This document shows, one piece after another, positions 23,970-32,208 of a stretch of DNA of 64,000 bases. This DNA is from Haloterrigena salifodinae. Lineage in GTDB: Archaea; Halobacteriota; Halobacteria; Halobacteriales; Natrialbaceae. The position numbers and the translations under genes were made by a program. How positions within the stretch are numbered: position 1 is the stretch's first letter; every line of letters begins with the position of its first letter. The notes below the pieces were generated by a model. That model did not search any database. It saw only the letters and a list, made by a program, of their open reading frames with translations, and was not told the DNA's origin. The stretch is taken from NCBI RefSeq assembly GCF_003977755.1, contig NZ_RQWN01000004.1:186001-250000 (forward strand), read 5' to 3'.

Positions 23970-24377
23970 CTAGCTCTGGGCGGGAATTTCGGTGTCGGCC
24001 TCGGCGTGTTCGTACTTGTCCTCGAACTCCTGGATGAGTTGCCCCATCTTCGCGTACCAGTCGTTTAACATCCGCTGCATATCGTTCGCGATCTGAGTGG
24101 GGTCCGTCGGATAGTAGACGTGGTAGTAGCCGCCCTGGTCGTAGTTGATCTGCTCTTTCTGGATAAACCCGCTCTGGAGCAGCCGCTGGATCGAGCGGTA
24201 CGCGGTCGAGCGCTCTCGGTCGACCTGGTCGGCGACCTCGTCGATCGTCAGCGCTTTCTCGCTCTCGACAAGCACGCGAAAGCACTCCTTGTCGAGTTGC
24301 TTGAGCCCGTGGATACACTCCAACAGCCCTTCACACTCCATCTCCTGCTGTAGTTGTTCCGCCATCGAGTTGGCCAT
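23970..24377 (-). CDS. TrmB-like winged-helix transcriptional regulator
   Basis: 135 residues from MANSMAEQLQQEMECEGLLE (24377; Met at 24365 also possible). The helix-turn-helix is LVESEKALTIDEVADQVDRE then RSTAYRSIQRLLQSGFIQKE, with a beta wing and a C-terminal dimerisation helix NDMQRMLNDWYAKMGQLIQE. This short TrmB-like family is widely conserved in haloarchaea. The upstream element 24410-24435 is nearly the same as the one before the thioredoxin gene at 48814, so self-regulation and control of thioredoxin are suggested. An NQGGYYHVYYP-like strand pair forms the wing. Confidence 0.85.
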   Translation of the reverse strand: MANSMAEQLQQEMECEGLLECIHGLKQLDKECFRVLVESEKALTIDEVADQVDRERSTAYRSIQRLLQSGFIQKEQINYDQGGYYHVYYPTDPTQIANDMQRMLNDWYAKMGQLIQEFEDKYEHAEADTEIPAQS

Positions 24378-24409
24378 GTTACTACCTCGAGAGAGGGATC
24401 GTATCGGCA

Positions 24410-24435
24410 TAAGGATTGTGCGAATATTGTGCAAT
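24410..24435 (-). promoter_or_regulatory. Promoter element shared with the thioredoxin gene
   Basis: On the minus strand ATTGCACAATATTCGCAC is followed by AATCCTTA, 33 nt before the ATG at 24377. The thioredoxin promoter (48842-48867) matches at 22 of 26 positions, with similar distance to the ATG (28 nt). CCTTA at the near end is the likely TATA region, which puts the conserved ATTGCA-AATAT-CGCA part just upstream of BRE, a place used by archaeal activators. Confidence 0.6.
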
Positions 24436-24717
24436 CTTCGTGAGCCGAGAGCGGACGGGAGCGAGCGTCCCGATACGGCGTTAGTCCGCAGATGCACCTC
24501 CAATCTGACTGTCGTCTCTCTAAAGGCCACCGCTGATTTGGCTACGTTCCTTGGAACGATTCTCGGAGACACTCACGGCGGCTTTCGACTTGATTCGGTT
24601 CAGAGAAACCCTTCTTCTTACGAGATTTAGCTAGCCATAGCGAAGCCTCCCTTTGACACACGATATATTTGTCAGGTACTTCTTGAGATCCGCACTCCTC
24701 GTCCCGAAGATCAGCAG
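24436..24717. other. Non-coding stretch
   Basis: No gene, repeat or hairpin recognised between the regulator promoter and the small ORF ending at 24718. It marks the end of the GC-rich block that began at 21.4 kb. Confidence 0.4.
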
Positions 24718-24981
24718 CTAACTTTTCGGCTTCTGGTCAGGTACGAAGACGTTAAGCGCGGTAGCTAGCGGGTCCTCGTCACTATCAGTATAACCAGCGA
24801 GAGCGTTAATTAGCATCAAGAGTGCTTCAAGTATCGTCTCTCCTGTCTCTTCAGTAGTGCCTACGCGGCAATTGCATTTAGTGCACATCACCTCGCCGTA
24901 CCGAAGCGAATACTCTCGAGAGCACAGGTGATGCCTCGAAGTACGATGCGCCGAATGGTCTACTGGATCACAGCGCAACAC
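24718..24981 (-). CDS. Small cysteine-containing hypothetical protein
   Basis: Up to 87 residues; the more likely coding part runs from CSREYSLRYGEVMCTKCNC onward, through GETILEALLMLINALAGYTD to DPLATALNVFVPDQKPKS. Two cysteine clusters (C...C and CTKCNC) suggest a zinc ribbon. An internal start at MCTKCNCRVG (24888) is possible. Unknown function; codon style is less GC-rich than neighbours. Confidence 0.4.
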   Translation of the reverse strand: MLRCDPVDHSAHRTSRHHLCSREYSLRYGEVMCTKCNCRVGTTEETGETILEALLMLINALAGYTDSDEDPLATALNVFVPDQKPKS

Positions 24982-25012
24982 TCAATTCTTCCTGTTGCTA
25001 CGATCTCCAAGC

Positions 25013-25288
25013 CTACTGCACAGCTGTTTCGATCGCTTCCAGCTCATCTTTACGGAACGACGACGACACCTCCTCCGGGTTATCATCTTCTAAAACACCG
25101 ACCTTCCACAAAATTCCTGCTCTCATTTCTGCTTTGGGAGGCAAGCGCCCGCTCGTATCAATCTCATATCCCACCGCATCACAAATTGCAGCTAGGTCCT
25201 CTTTCGTGAACGGTGCCGATTCCTCTCGCTCAAATCGCCCTACAGCCACCCTGATTTCGTTTCGAAGTTCAGTGACGGTTTGTGCCAT
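25013..25288 (-). CDS. Small acidic hypothetical protein (91 aa)
   Basis: The start is placed at MAQTVTELRNEIRVAVGRFE (25288). Further on are KEDLAAICDAVGYEIDTSGR and LPPKAEMRAGILWKVGVLED. The helical, acidic composition is typical of a real haloarchaeal protein. I recognise the style of a small conserved protein found next to recombination or plasmid genes but cannot name a family. It reads toward the cysteine-containing ORF and may share its transcript. Confidence 0.6.
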   Translation of the reverse strand: MAQTVTELRNEIRVAVGRFEREESAPFTKEDLAAICDAVGYEIDTSGRLPPKAEMRAGILWKVGVLEDDNPEEVSSSFRKDELEAIETAVQ

Positions 25289-25616
25289 ACCTACCACGAC
25301 ACGCACCTGCGTTGTCTTTGTTCCGGTCAACTCAGTTTCAGACGGTGACCGTGGAACCAGATAGAACGTTCAGCCGGTCTAAATAGTGTGAAGGTGGCAC
25401 GATATCAACTCAATCTGTAACAGTGGCGATCACTCGGTGCAGGGCAAGCAGGTAACAGTGTGGCGGAGAACCCCCCTAACCGCTATCAAGAACAACATGC
25501 TCAATAGAGAGAAGATATTCATCATCGGCATTCTCAAGGAACATGAAATACTGGTTATAACACAGCGCTTAGTGGGGTTGTGAGTGATATTATCGTCTCT
25601 CTCCTGGTAGTGCCTC

Positions 25617-25915
25617 TATGGTATCGCCATTGTCCTCCTGAAACCGGCAGTGTTTACGGTGCTTGTCCTCGGTACTGTCACTGTGCTCATCCCGCAGCGG
25701 TTGGTACGCCGTGCTAGCCCCGAGTTGCCGATCAACTCGCGCGTCCCACGGAGGGGCGGGTGGATTCACTCATCACAGGATTCGGCCTCTATTTCCAGAT
25801 AGCATGTCGCTTTGCCGCTGAAGGTGGGGGAACACCCGCGCCAGCCGACGAACCTGAAGCGCTCGTGAATGGGGGAGCGTACGCCTACGTCCGCAACCGA
25901 CTACATCTGCGTTAA
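25617..25915 (+). pseudogene. Isoprenylcysteine methyltransferase (ICMT)-like fragment
   Basis: Plus-strand pieces LKPAVFTVLVLGTVTVLIPQ and VRRASPELPI, then after a frameshift TGFGLYFQIACRFAAEGGGT and PEALVNGGAYAYVRNRLHL, match the N-terminal membrane helices and the start of the SAM-binding region of ICMT/PEMT-like membrane methyltransferases. The catalytic C-terminal half is missing after TAA 25913-25915. Confidence 0.7.
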
Positions 25916-26027
25916 TTAATGATCGGGGAAAAGTACCCCTCTGGCAGAGGAAGTCAAAAATGTACACAGACTTAACAAACCTCTTCGTTTTCGCCCTATT
26001 GTGTTCACCTTAGAGTCAGGAGGAAAT

Positions 26028-27092
26028 TTAGGGCTTTACGAGGTGTTCCACGATCGATCTGAACTCGGTTCCGTCTATGGTAGCTGAAGCACTGGCCCAG
26101 ACGGCATAATTGATACCATCTTCGGACCAAAATATCTCCCTAGCACCGAAATCTTCGGTAAGCGCAGCGTAATGACCGGTTGTTCCTCTGAGATCAACAG
26201 TCGTTCGCGTTTCTGCGGACTGTTTGTTTGGGTCCGGTGGGATCGATGGCGCCATCGCACTCCCTTTCGGGGCTGCGTTCAGCCACAGATGATCGCTGTT
26301 GTTCTCTCGGTCCCGGAAAATACACTCGACAGCCTCGTCTTCAGGGAAAAATACAGCCGAGTCAAGTGCAAAACGGTCCCCGTCAGGGATCAGCGGTGTC
26401 ACAGCGGTATCAGCCAACGCCATCGGTGCGATGGTGTGGCTGCTTCCGAACGGACGCACTACCTTGTGTTCCCATAGTCCATGGGGGACAGCAGGTGCCT
26501 CACACCCGTACCGGAACCAGTAGTTGAGTATGTGAAACGGAATTTGTTCGATAGTCGCCGCCTTCTGTGGGGCCGCCGGCTCCATTTCGTTCAGGACTCG
26601 GGGCAACTCATCGTCAAAGGACCCATTAAGGACTGAGATCTCGATCTGTGTTCGCTTGCGTTGGACACAGGCCCCAGTGTTGTCCTTGTAATCCGTACCG
26701 ATCCATCCGACGGCGTCTCCACACTCGAAAGGTGTCGGATGGTCAGTTTCCCATAGAGGGGCCATACTCGCTGCTATTGGTGCCCAGTCATACAAGAATT
26801 CTTTAATACGAAAAGTTCGATCAGATCCTGAGACAACTGCTCTGACTGCGCTCGGATTGCCGTCACTCCAGGGAGTTTGGCCGATTTCATCGGCCGAGAC
26901 ATCGTCTGGCCGACCCGGTGGTTGTTCTGGACGTACCGTGATTTCAGTCACATCACAGTCTGACGGAAGCCATCGGGGTTCAAAGACGACGAAATTCGTC
27001 TTGTCCTGCGATTCTGCGAAGGTAGTCCCCTTCGGTGACTCCGCAGCAGACATCAACCGACTTGACCGGGCTGGCTTCTGCCAGACGTTCAT
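26028..27092 (-). CDS. Hypothetical protein with a DUF4367-like C-terminal domain
   Basis: 354 residues without a signal peptide or membrane segment. The N-terminal part shows VVFEPRWLPSDCDVTEITVR and DRTFRIKEFLYDWAPIAASM; the middle has IEISVLNGSFDDELPRVLNE. The C-terminal part, DLRGTTGHYAALTEDFGARE followed by IFWSEDGINYAVWASASATI and TEFRSIVEHLV, has the strand order of DUF4367 domains (known from secreted or membrane-associated proteins). The N-terminal FEPRWLP also recalls that family, so the protein may be two diverged copies of one domain. Single gene; Met14 (27053) is an alternative start. Function unknown. Confidence 0.6.
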   Translation of the reverse strand: MNVWQKPARSSRLMSAAESPKGTTFAESQDKTNFVVFEPRWLPSDCDVTEITVRPEQPPGRPDDVSADEIGQTPWSDGNPSAVRAVVSGSDRTFRIKEFLYDWAPIAASMAPLWETDHPTPFECGDAVGWIGTDYKDNTGACVQRKRTQIEISVLNGSFDDELPRVLNEMEPAAPQKAATIEQIPFHILNYWFRYGCEAPAVPHGLWEHKVVRPFGSSHTIAPMALADTAVTPLIPDGDRFALDSAVFFPEDEAVECIFRDRENNSDHLWLNAAPKGSAMAPSIPPDPNKQSAETRTTVDLRGTTGHYAALTEDFGAREIFWSEDGINYAVWASASATIDGTEFRSIVEHLVKP

Positions 27093-27572
27093 TGATCCAC
27101 TTCCAGTGGGAACGCTGAGGAATTGTCCTCATTCTCTACGCCATTGGAGTATCCTCGTTTATCGATATGGGATTCTAACATTCCTATATATTGAATACTA
27201 GTTAGTCCATAAAAATATTTTCGTTCGATATATTATTAACGTTTGAGTTAATATTAAATATGAGGACATAGCGTCTTCTGAATGACCATGTCCGAAACGA
27301 TAGTCTCAACGGGTGTATCGACAGATCAAGTGAGATTTTGTGGAGCAAGAGGAAATACCGTGACTGTTGATGAAACTTGATATTCAACTTCGTCTTACGG
27401 ATCTTTCACAAAGCCGATCTACAACCCGAGGATGGACGAAGTCCGGATCACGTTGCAGTCGACAGTGACACAGTTTCAGATGCGGCTAGCGGATCCAGGA
27501 TAACGATCACCTCGAACTCCAAGAATCAGGGACACTTCAACAGCACCTATAACGAGGTTCGAGTAGGGTAGC
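27093..27572. other. AT-rich non-coding stretch
   Basis: The part 27176-27260 is markedly AT-rich (for example ATATATTATTAACG) and may hold promoters for the leftward gene at 27092. From 27373 to 27571 a plus-strand frame (DGRSPDHVAVDSDTVSDAAS) looks weakly coding but has no family. It ends just beside the stop of the secreted protein at 27573. Confidence 0.35.
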
Positions 27573-28880
27573 CTATGATTCCGTCCCATGCGCAGTGACG
27601 GTCCGTTCATCGGCACTCTCCTCGGTCACCACGCGGACAGGGAACGAATCGTCTTGGGCCACGGGATACGTCTCGAAGGTAAGGGTAAACCGTTCTGTTG
27701 CCCCGGCAGGAACCGTTACCGTACGACTGTCCACGGTCGCCGGATCATCGCCGATCACTAGAGTGACGTTACGCGTCACCTCTGAACTACCTGTATTCTC
27801 GATCGAAGCAGTCACCTCCAAGACCTCTCCACCGATTACTGGACTATTGGTACTCTGAATCCGCACAGAAACCTTCCCATCTCCCTCATTGCCGTCTTCG
27901 TCGAAGCCTTCGAACTGCCATGGACTGACCGCTGTATACATATTATTCTCGTTGATCACCCAGGCCACGATCTGACAGGTATGGCAGCCACCATCGATCT
28001 GGACCGACGCCGTATCACTGGTCCCACTGATATCGGATACGGCAAGGATCACGTCAGACTGCGTCATCCACCACACAACACGATCCAATTCAATGGCGGA
28101 ACTCGAAACAGCAAGTTCGATCGTGGTAGTCTCGTCGGCGGCAAGTTCACTGGTACTTGGCTGAGTCGCATCAACGGTTGGCGGTTCAGCGCCGTCATTG
28201 GCCACCGTCAACTCCCAACGTGAGGCAGCGTTTCCATCGTCAGCGGTCACGGCCGTATCTACGAGATACGCCCCTCCCGAGTCGAACGTGTGCGTGAAGA
28301 GTTCGCGACCGACTGCTGAGAAATACGTTACAGGCCACGGTCCTATCGGGGTTGTAACGTAGTCGCCGTCAACGTACCAGTGCGTGGTTCCCTGTTGTTT
28401 CACCAGTTCAGCATCAACCTCGAAGATGACTGTCGTCCCCGGCCGAACCGTCAGTGTCTGGTCGCGATTGGGATATACGTACTGGGCGTCGCACGGGTCA
28501 ACACCAGCGACAGTGACCATCGTCTCAGCCATATCGGCCCCGGTTTCAAGTCGAACCGGGAACGTGTCATCGGTGCGTACTGGATATGTCCGGAACTGTA
28601 GAAAATCAACGGTCCGTGTTGTCCCTGCCTCGACTGGGGCCGTTCGCTCACCGACTACTTCCGGAGTCTCTCCGACAATAAAGTCCAGTTCAACTCGTTT
28701 ATCAGTAGATCCACTGTTCTCTAGTTCGGCAGTCATATCGAGAAGATCTCCGCCCTGAAGCGGAGTATTGATCTCGACGATGTCGATAGAGATATGACTG
28801 GTCGCCACACTGATCCGTTCCACGACCGGAAGTGCACCGATACCGGTTCCCGCTCCTATCAGGTACTGCCGCCGGTTCAT
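27573..28880 (-). CDS. Secreted Tat protein with repeated CARDB-like domains
   Basis: 435 residues from MNRRQYLIGAGTGIGALPVV (28880), a short Tat-type signal; two upstream Met codons (28907, 28892) are less likely because GGGAAGTGAT precedes this ATG. Two related beta-sandwich repeats flank a PKD-like middle: ISIDIVEINTPLQGGDLLDM and VSVRIQSTNSPVIGGEVLEV each lead to an ENTGS-type stretch and a TYPV..D.FPVR end. This resembles CARDB domains that mediate cell-surface adhesion. A cysteine pair GGCHTC lies in the middle domain. Exported; no enzyme motif. Adhesive or surface role is inference. Confidence 0.75.
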   Translation of the reverse strand: MNRRQYLIGAGTGIGALPVVERISVATSHISIDIVEINTPLQGGDLLDMTAELENSGSTDKRVELDFIVGETPEVVGERTAPVEAGTTRTVDFLQFRTYPVRTDDTFPVRLETGADMAETMVTVAGVDPCDAQYVYPNRDQTLTVRPGTTVIFEVDAELVKQQGTTHWYVDGDYVTTPIGPWPVTYFSAVGRELFTHTFDSGGAYLVDTAVTADDGNAASRWELTVANDGAEPPTVDATQPSTSELAADETTTIELAVSSSAIELDRVVWWMTQSDVILAVSDISGTSDTASVQIDGGCHTCQIVAWVINENNMYTAVSPWQFEGFDEDGNEGDGKVSVRIQSTNSPVIGGEVLEVTASIENTGSSEVTRNVTLVIGDDPATVDSRTVTVPAGATERFTLTFETYPVAQDDSFPVRVVTEESADERTVTAHGTES

Positions 28881-29019
28881 ATCACTTCCCACCATTTCTG
28901 CTGCCAAGAAATTTACATAGGGATCAGAGACGATAAGTCACGAGAATCAACACAGTAGAGTACCACATACGGACAGCACCTCTGGCCAGAGAAAATCTGT
29001 ATCTCGGACGCCGTCGAAC

Positions 29020-29455
29020 AGGCTGTAGTGACTGGAATCCCACCTCGCGTTTACCGTACGTTTCCTCACCCCAACCATAGTCGGACGCTTCGTCGTTCCG
29101 TTCGAAGTAGTCCTCTAGTACCTCCTGTACTCCTCAGCCGAGATCCTCTAACTCACCGTCAATCATTGAAATCGTGTTCGAATCGAGCGACTCAGTCGCG
29201 TTTCGCTCCCGCCAGTCGTCCGGAATCAGTGGCGTCGAAGCGAAGGCGGTCTTCGGTTGGGTCCCAGTAGAAGTCGAACGCTTGGAACAGGCCGAGGTCG
29301 CTGACAATTCGAACGTGCTCTTTATCGAGGTTCGTGTACTCGGCTCACTCGTTGAATTCCCTCTACGCACCCTCTTGGAGCAGGTCTTCGATGTCCCCAC
29401 GGTAGAAGTCCTCTGACTCGAGCGTCTCTTCTTGCCACTCGAATTCGCGCGGCAT
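29020..29455 (-). pseudogene. Decayed small conserved haloarchaeal protein
   Basis: From ATG 29455 one frame reads MPREFEWQEETLESEDFYRG, then DLLQEGA[TAG]REFNE[TGA]AEYTNLD. It continues VRIVSDLGLFQAFDFYWDPT and DRLRFDATDSG, after which a frameshift leads to TESLDSNTISMIDGELEDLG, a TGA, and EVLEDYFERNDEASDYGWGE. The stops fall where tryptophan and arginine are expected. The protein type is familiar from haloarchaea but has no function that I know. Confidence 0.6.
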
Positions 29456-29612
29456 TCCTCGGTTCGAGCGGTCTGGTGGTTCCGGGACCTCTATATCGAG
29501 CGCTATACCAGTGGCTTCACTGGTAACACAATAAGGCCTATAGCAGTTCTAAACAAGACGGAATGAGACACCTCCGCAAGCGAACATTCCGTTACTGGAT
29601 AGAGAGTATGGA

Positions 29613-29969
29613 TCAGTCACGTTTTGAAACTAATAGATTATTGTAACGGCCGCCCGTGGTCGTCGGTCTATATCTCGAGTCGCTCGTCGTTTCGGACCTA
29701 ATATCCGTTCTCTCAACAGAACTCCGCCGCTTCTCGGCGTACCGCCCGGGACGTTCGAGCATTTCTCTGTCGCAGATTCGCTGGACGATCCAGTCGCTGA
29801 TGGCTTGGACTTCTTCATCGTCGTCATCGGCATCGATCGTTTCGAGTTCTTGGAAGGCCTTCTCGTAAGCCCTGCGCTGTGTCCAACTGAAATCTGTATT
29901 CCGAAGTGTCTTACTGGCTTCCACGACCTGTTTCATGGCCGCGGCAACTGTCGGCCGCTGTATCTGCAC
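29613..29969 (-). CDS. Hypothetical helical protein
   Basis: 118 residues from a GTG: QIQRPTVAAAMKQVVEASKT, then TQRRAYEKAFQELETIDADD and WIVQRICDREMLERPGRYAE. The same frame is open further upstream (EELVPETDEETFDSPAAV) to a TAA at about 30040 without an ATG, so the true start may be lost. The last 30 residues are Arg/Ser-rich and may be read-through beyond a broken end. Function unknown. Confidence 0.45.
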   Translation of the reverse strand: MQIQRPTVAAAMKQVVEASKTLRNTDFSWTQRRAYEKAFQELETIDADDDDEEVQAISDWIVQRICDREMLERPGRYAEKRRSSVERTDIRSETTSDSRYRPTTTGGRYNNLLVSKRD

Positions 29970-30240
29970 TCGGACGGCAGCTGGAGAGTCGAACGTCTCC
30001 TCGTCTGTCTCCGGTACTAGTTCCTCGATACTGTAGAATTATCCAACAGGTTGACTAGTCTACTGAAAGCCCGCGGAATTACCGGTGTTTGAACGCGAAA
30101 GACACCCTCTATAGTCAGCAAGTGATCTCTAACAAATTTCGGAGACACCAGTAGTTGTTCTGGTAACTGCCTTATCCGTACTGAACTGGAATTCTACGTC
30201 CAACTCCGAAAAAAGCCGCAGTCCCAGCTACTGGTAATGT

Positions 30241-30528
30241 TTACTCCGCGAAGAGGTCTTCCACGTACTGGTCTTCCCAGTCCCGCCGGGCCTCGAGCTC
30301 TCTGGTGCCGCGCCGTGTCACCGAGTAAACGTTGGTGCGGCGGTCGGCCTTTCCTTTCTCGACTAATCCTTTGTCGACGAGCGTGTCGAGATTGGGATAC
30401 AGCCGGCCGTGATGGATCTCTTTCTCGTAGTACTCTTCCAGTTCTTCTTTCAACGCCAATCCGTGTGGGTCCTCCAGGCCAGCAGCAGTGTACAGCAGGT
30501 CGCGCTGGAACCCAGTCAGATCATACAT
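30241..30528 (-). CDS. PadR-family transcriptional regulator
   Basis: The start MYDLTGFQRDLLYTAAG (30528) is chosen by comparison with the paralogue at 34568-34843, which starts MNELTGFQRDLLY. The winged helix has LKEELEEYYEKEIHHGRLYP and NLDTLVDKGLVEKGKADRRT with the wing NVYSVTRRGTRELEARRDWE. ATCATA-CATA-TATGAT (30520-30535) is an inverted repeat across the start codon, well placed for autoregulation. PadR proteins often repress transporters or stress genes; no target is obvious beside it. Confidence 0.85.
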   Translation of the reverse strand: MYDLTGFQRDLLYTAAGLEDPHGLALKEELEEYYEKEIHHGRLYPNLDTLVDKGLVEKGKADRRTNVYSVTRRGTRELEARRDWEDQYVEDLFAE

Positions 30529-30660
30529 ATATGATGTCATTACCATCATCGGCTTAAGAACACTGGTATCGGATGCGAATCTGTGTAAAGGATCATGTTA
30601 AATCTATCAAAATTTGGGAATCCTTTTATGGCGTGACCGGGAAAATTGGCCGTGACAACA

Positions 30661-30963
30661 ATGAACACACTGATCAATGCAGATGACTCTTCAACGGCCG
30701 TGACTTCAGCTATCACTGCAAACTGGGACGCTGATACCGAAAACACTCCCGTCTACGCGGTCGCTTCTGCCGTTGCCGAAGCTGAGGGCGTCGATCCTGT
30801 TGATCTGCCACCGCTCTACGAGACGATCGATCCGGAAGCGTTGAACGATCTATTATCTTCCCGGGACGATAGTACGGTGGCCACCGTCGAATTTGAGTAC
30901 GCCGGATACGCAGTCACTGTCAGCGGAGAGGGAATGGTCACGGTTTGTTCGGACAGCCCTTAG
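30661..30963 (+). CDS. HalOD1-domain protein
   Basis: The ATG at 30661 is preferred over upstream GTG/TTG codons. The 100-residue protein has SAITANWDADTENTPVYAVA, then AVAEAEGVDPVDLPPLYETI, DPEALNDLLSSRDDSTVATV and EYAGYAVTVSGEGMVTVCSD. This is a textbook HalOD1 output domain (YxVxxAVAEAEGxDPxxLPPLYxxIDPEALxxL). Stand-alone copies are common in haloarchaea and their partner is not known. It faces the zinc-ribbon pseudogene end-to-end. Confidence 0.85.
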   Translation: MNTLINADDSSTAVTSAITANWDADTENTPVYAVASAVAEAEGVDPVDLPPLYETIDPEALNDLLSSRDDSTVATVEFEYAGYAVTVSGEGMVTVCSDSP

Positions 30964-31056
30964 TGGTCTTTCTCGGAGAAGCGGGATTCTTGGGCTTTGC
31001 CCTCCGCAGTGAGAACGTTCTCATCACAGTGGGAGAACCATATTAGCCCTCTCACG

Positions 31057-31207
31057 CTACCGGTCTCCACACGCGGTGCACCGATAACCGGTAGAGTCGG
31101 GCGACGGGTTCGTCGACGGCCCGAATCTGCTGTTGCTGGAACTCGACCTCGGTGTGACCGCACGCCGGCCAGTTCGCGGTCGTGGCCGGGCAGTTTGTCT
31201 CTGCCAT
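31057..31207 (-). pseudogene. TFIIS/RPB9-type zinc-ribbon protein, frameshifted
   Basis: MAETNCPATTANWPACGHTE, then VEFQQQQIRAVDEPVARLYR. The Q-x-R-[SA]-x-D-E-P core followed by YRCTACGDR is the signature of the TFS/TFIIS C-terminal zinc ribbon. The last part is out of frame because TTATCGG duplicates the preceding TACCGG-like bases (CTACCGG|TTATCGG|TGCACC). The first CxxC pair is also altered. The intact form would be a small RNA-polymerase-associated zinc ribbon. No zinc site can form in the product as encoded. Confidence 0.6.
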
Positions 31208-31297
31208 AGTGACAGTACATCTGTTCGATCGTATGCTGGACGCTGTGGCGTTCAGCGAATCAGTTAGCACGGTCGTGAACAGTCATTACACCGCACG

Positions 31298-31486
31298 CTA
31301 CGCAGTGTGAACAACCGTGATGTCGACCGTCGATTCTTTCTGTGCTTGTTCTCGAGCGTCGGAGTTCTGAGCGTAGTCCGCTGGATTGACTTCATTGTTG
31401 TCCCCCCTGTCCGAGAATGAGCCACATACTGTTAAAAAGATAATATTGCCAACGATAAGGAGAAACCATGCTTTAGGGCATATCAA
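31298..31486 (-). CDS. Doubtful small membrane protein
   Basis: 62 residues from a TTG: MICPKAWFLLIVGNIIFLTV gives one membrane helix, and NPADYAQNSDAREQAQKEST is a hydrophilic tail. No ATG and no family, so low confidence; it could be a remnant. Confidence 0.3.
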   Translation of the reverse strand: MICPKAWFLLIVGNIIFLTVCGSFSDRGDNNEVNPADYAQNSDAREQAQKESTVDITVVHTA

Positions 31487-31651
31487 ACAGGCGGATCATC
31501 TCCTGTGGTTCCTCGGAACGCTATCAGCAGACGAGTCCCACTGATAGCAACGAATGTATGACATAGTAGTCACTGTCTCTATTCAAACCTTCTTATTGGG
31601 TATATGATAGCTAGTTCTCCTCGGGAATGAATAACACGCACGGGGGAAACG

Positions 31652-32056
31652 ATGGCAGCAACAGAGAAAACCAACGCCGAAATCGTCAAAGAACTGTACG
31701 AGGCATTCAACCGGGGCGACCTCGAGACCTGCGTGGCTGGATTCGCTGACGACATTACGTGGACCGAACCAGCGGGATCACCGCTTGCCAGCGGGACGTA
31801 CAGTGGGACAGACGACGTGGTGGAGAACGTATTTGCACCACTCGACGAGCAGTTCGAAGAGTTTGAAGTCGTTGTCGATCGGGTTATCGATGGCGGAGAC
31901 ACCATCGTAATGGAAGGCAAACACCGTACAATGCCGGTAGACGGAGACTCCTTCGAGGTTCCTTGCGTCCACATCATGGACATGAAAGGTGGGAAAGTGA
32001 CGGAATTCACCAGCTACGAGGATACCGCTCTCACCCAGCAGCTAATGGATGAGTGA
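31652..32056 (+). CDS. SnoaL/NTF2-like protein (ketosteroid-isomerase fold)
   Basis: 134 residues: NAEIVKELYEAFNRGDLETC, then GFADDITWTEPAGSPLASGT, YSGTDDVVENVFAPLDEQFE, VVVDRVIDGGDTIVMEGKHR and VPCVHIMDMKGGKVTEFTSY. The helix-helix-strand order and the W-EP..P and H...G motifs are typical of the SnoaL-like branch of the NTF2 fold, which forms a cone-shaped pocket for small hydrophobic compounds. Single gene with GGGGGA 8 nt before the ATG. Substrate unknown. Confidence 0.88.
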   Translation: MAATEKTNAEIVKELYEAFNRGDLETCVAGFADDITWTEPAGSPLASGTYSGTDDVVENVFAPLDEQFEEFEVVVDRVIDGGDTIVMEGKHRTMPVDGDSFEVPCVHIMDMKGGKVTEFTSYEDTALTQQLMDE

Positions 32057-32208
32057 CTACCGCCGCTATCACAATCGAACTCCATCTTTCGTTGTATCGA
32101 TCGTCGAACGATCAGTATGAGTTGAGTTGGTAACAGGTCAGCGACCGATCCCACGGTAGTTGTCAAGACCAGTCTACTGAACCGGTAAACAAAATAACGA
32201 TGGTACCG

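Noticed and set aside
29164-29190. A GTTCGAATC-like stretch as a tRNA T-loop
   Set aside because: No acceptor, D-arm or anticodon stems can be drawn around it, and it lies in a recognisable pseudogene.
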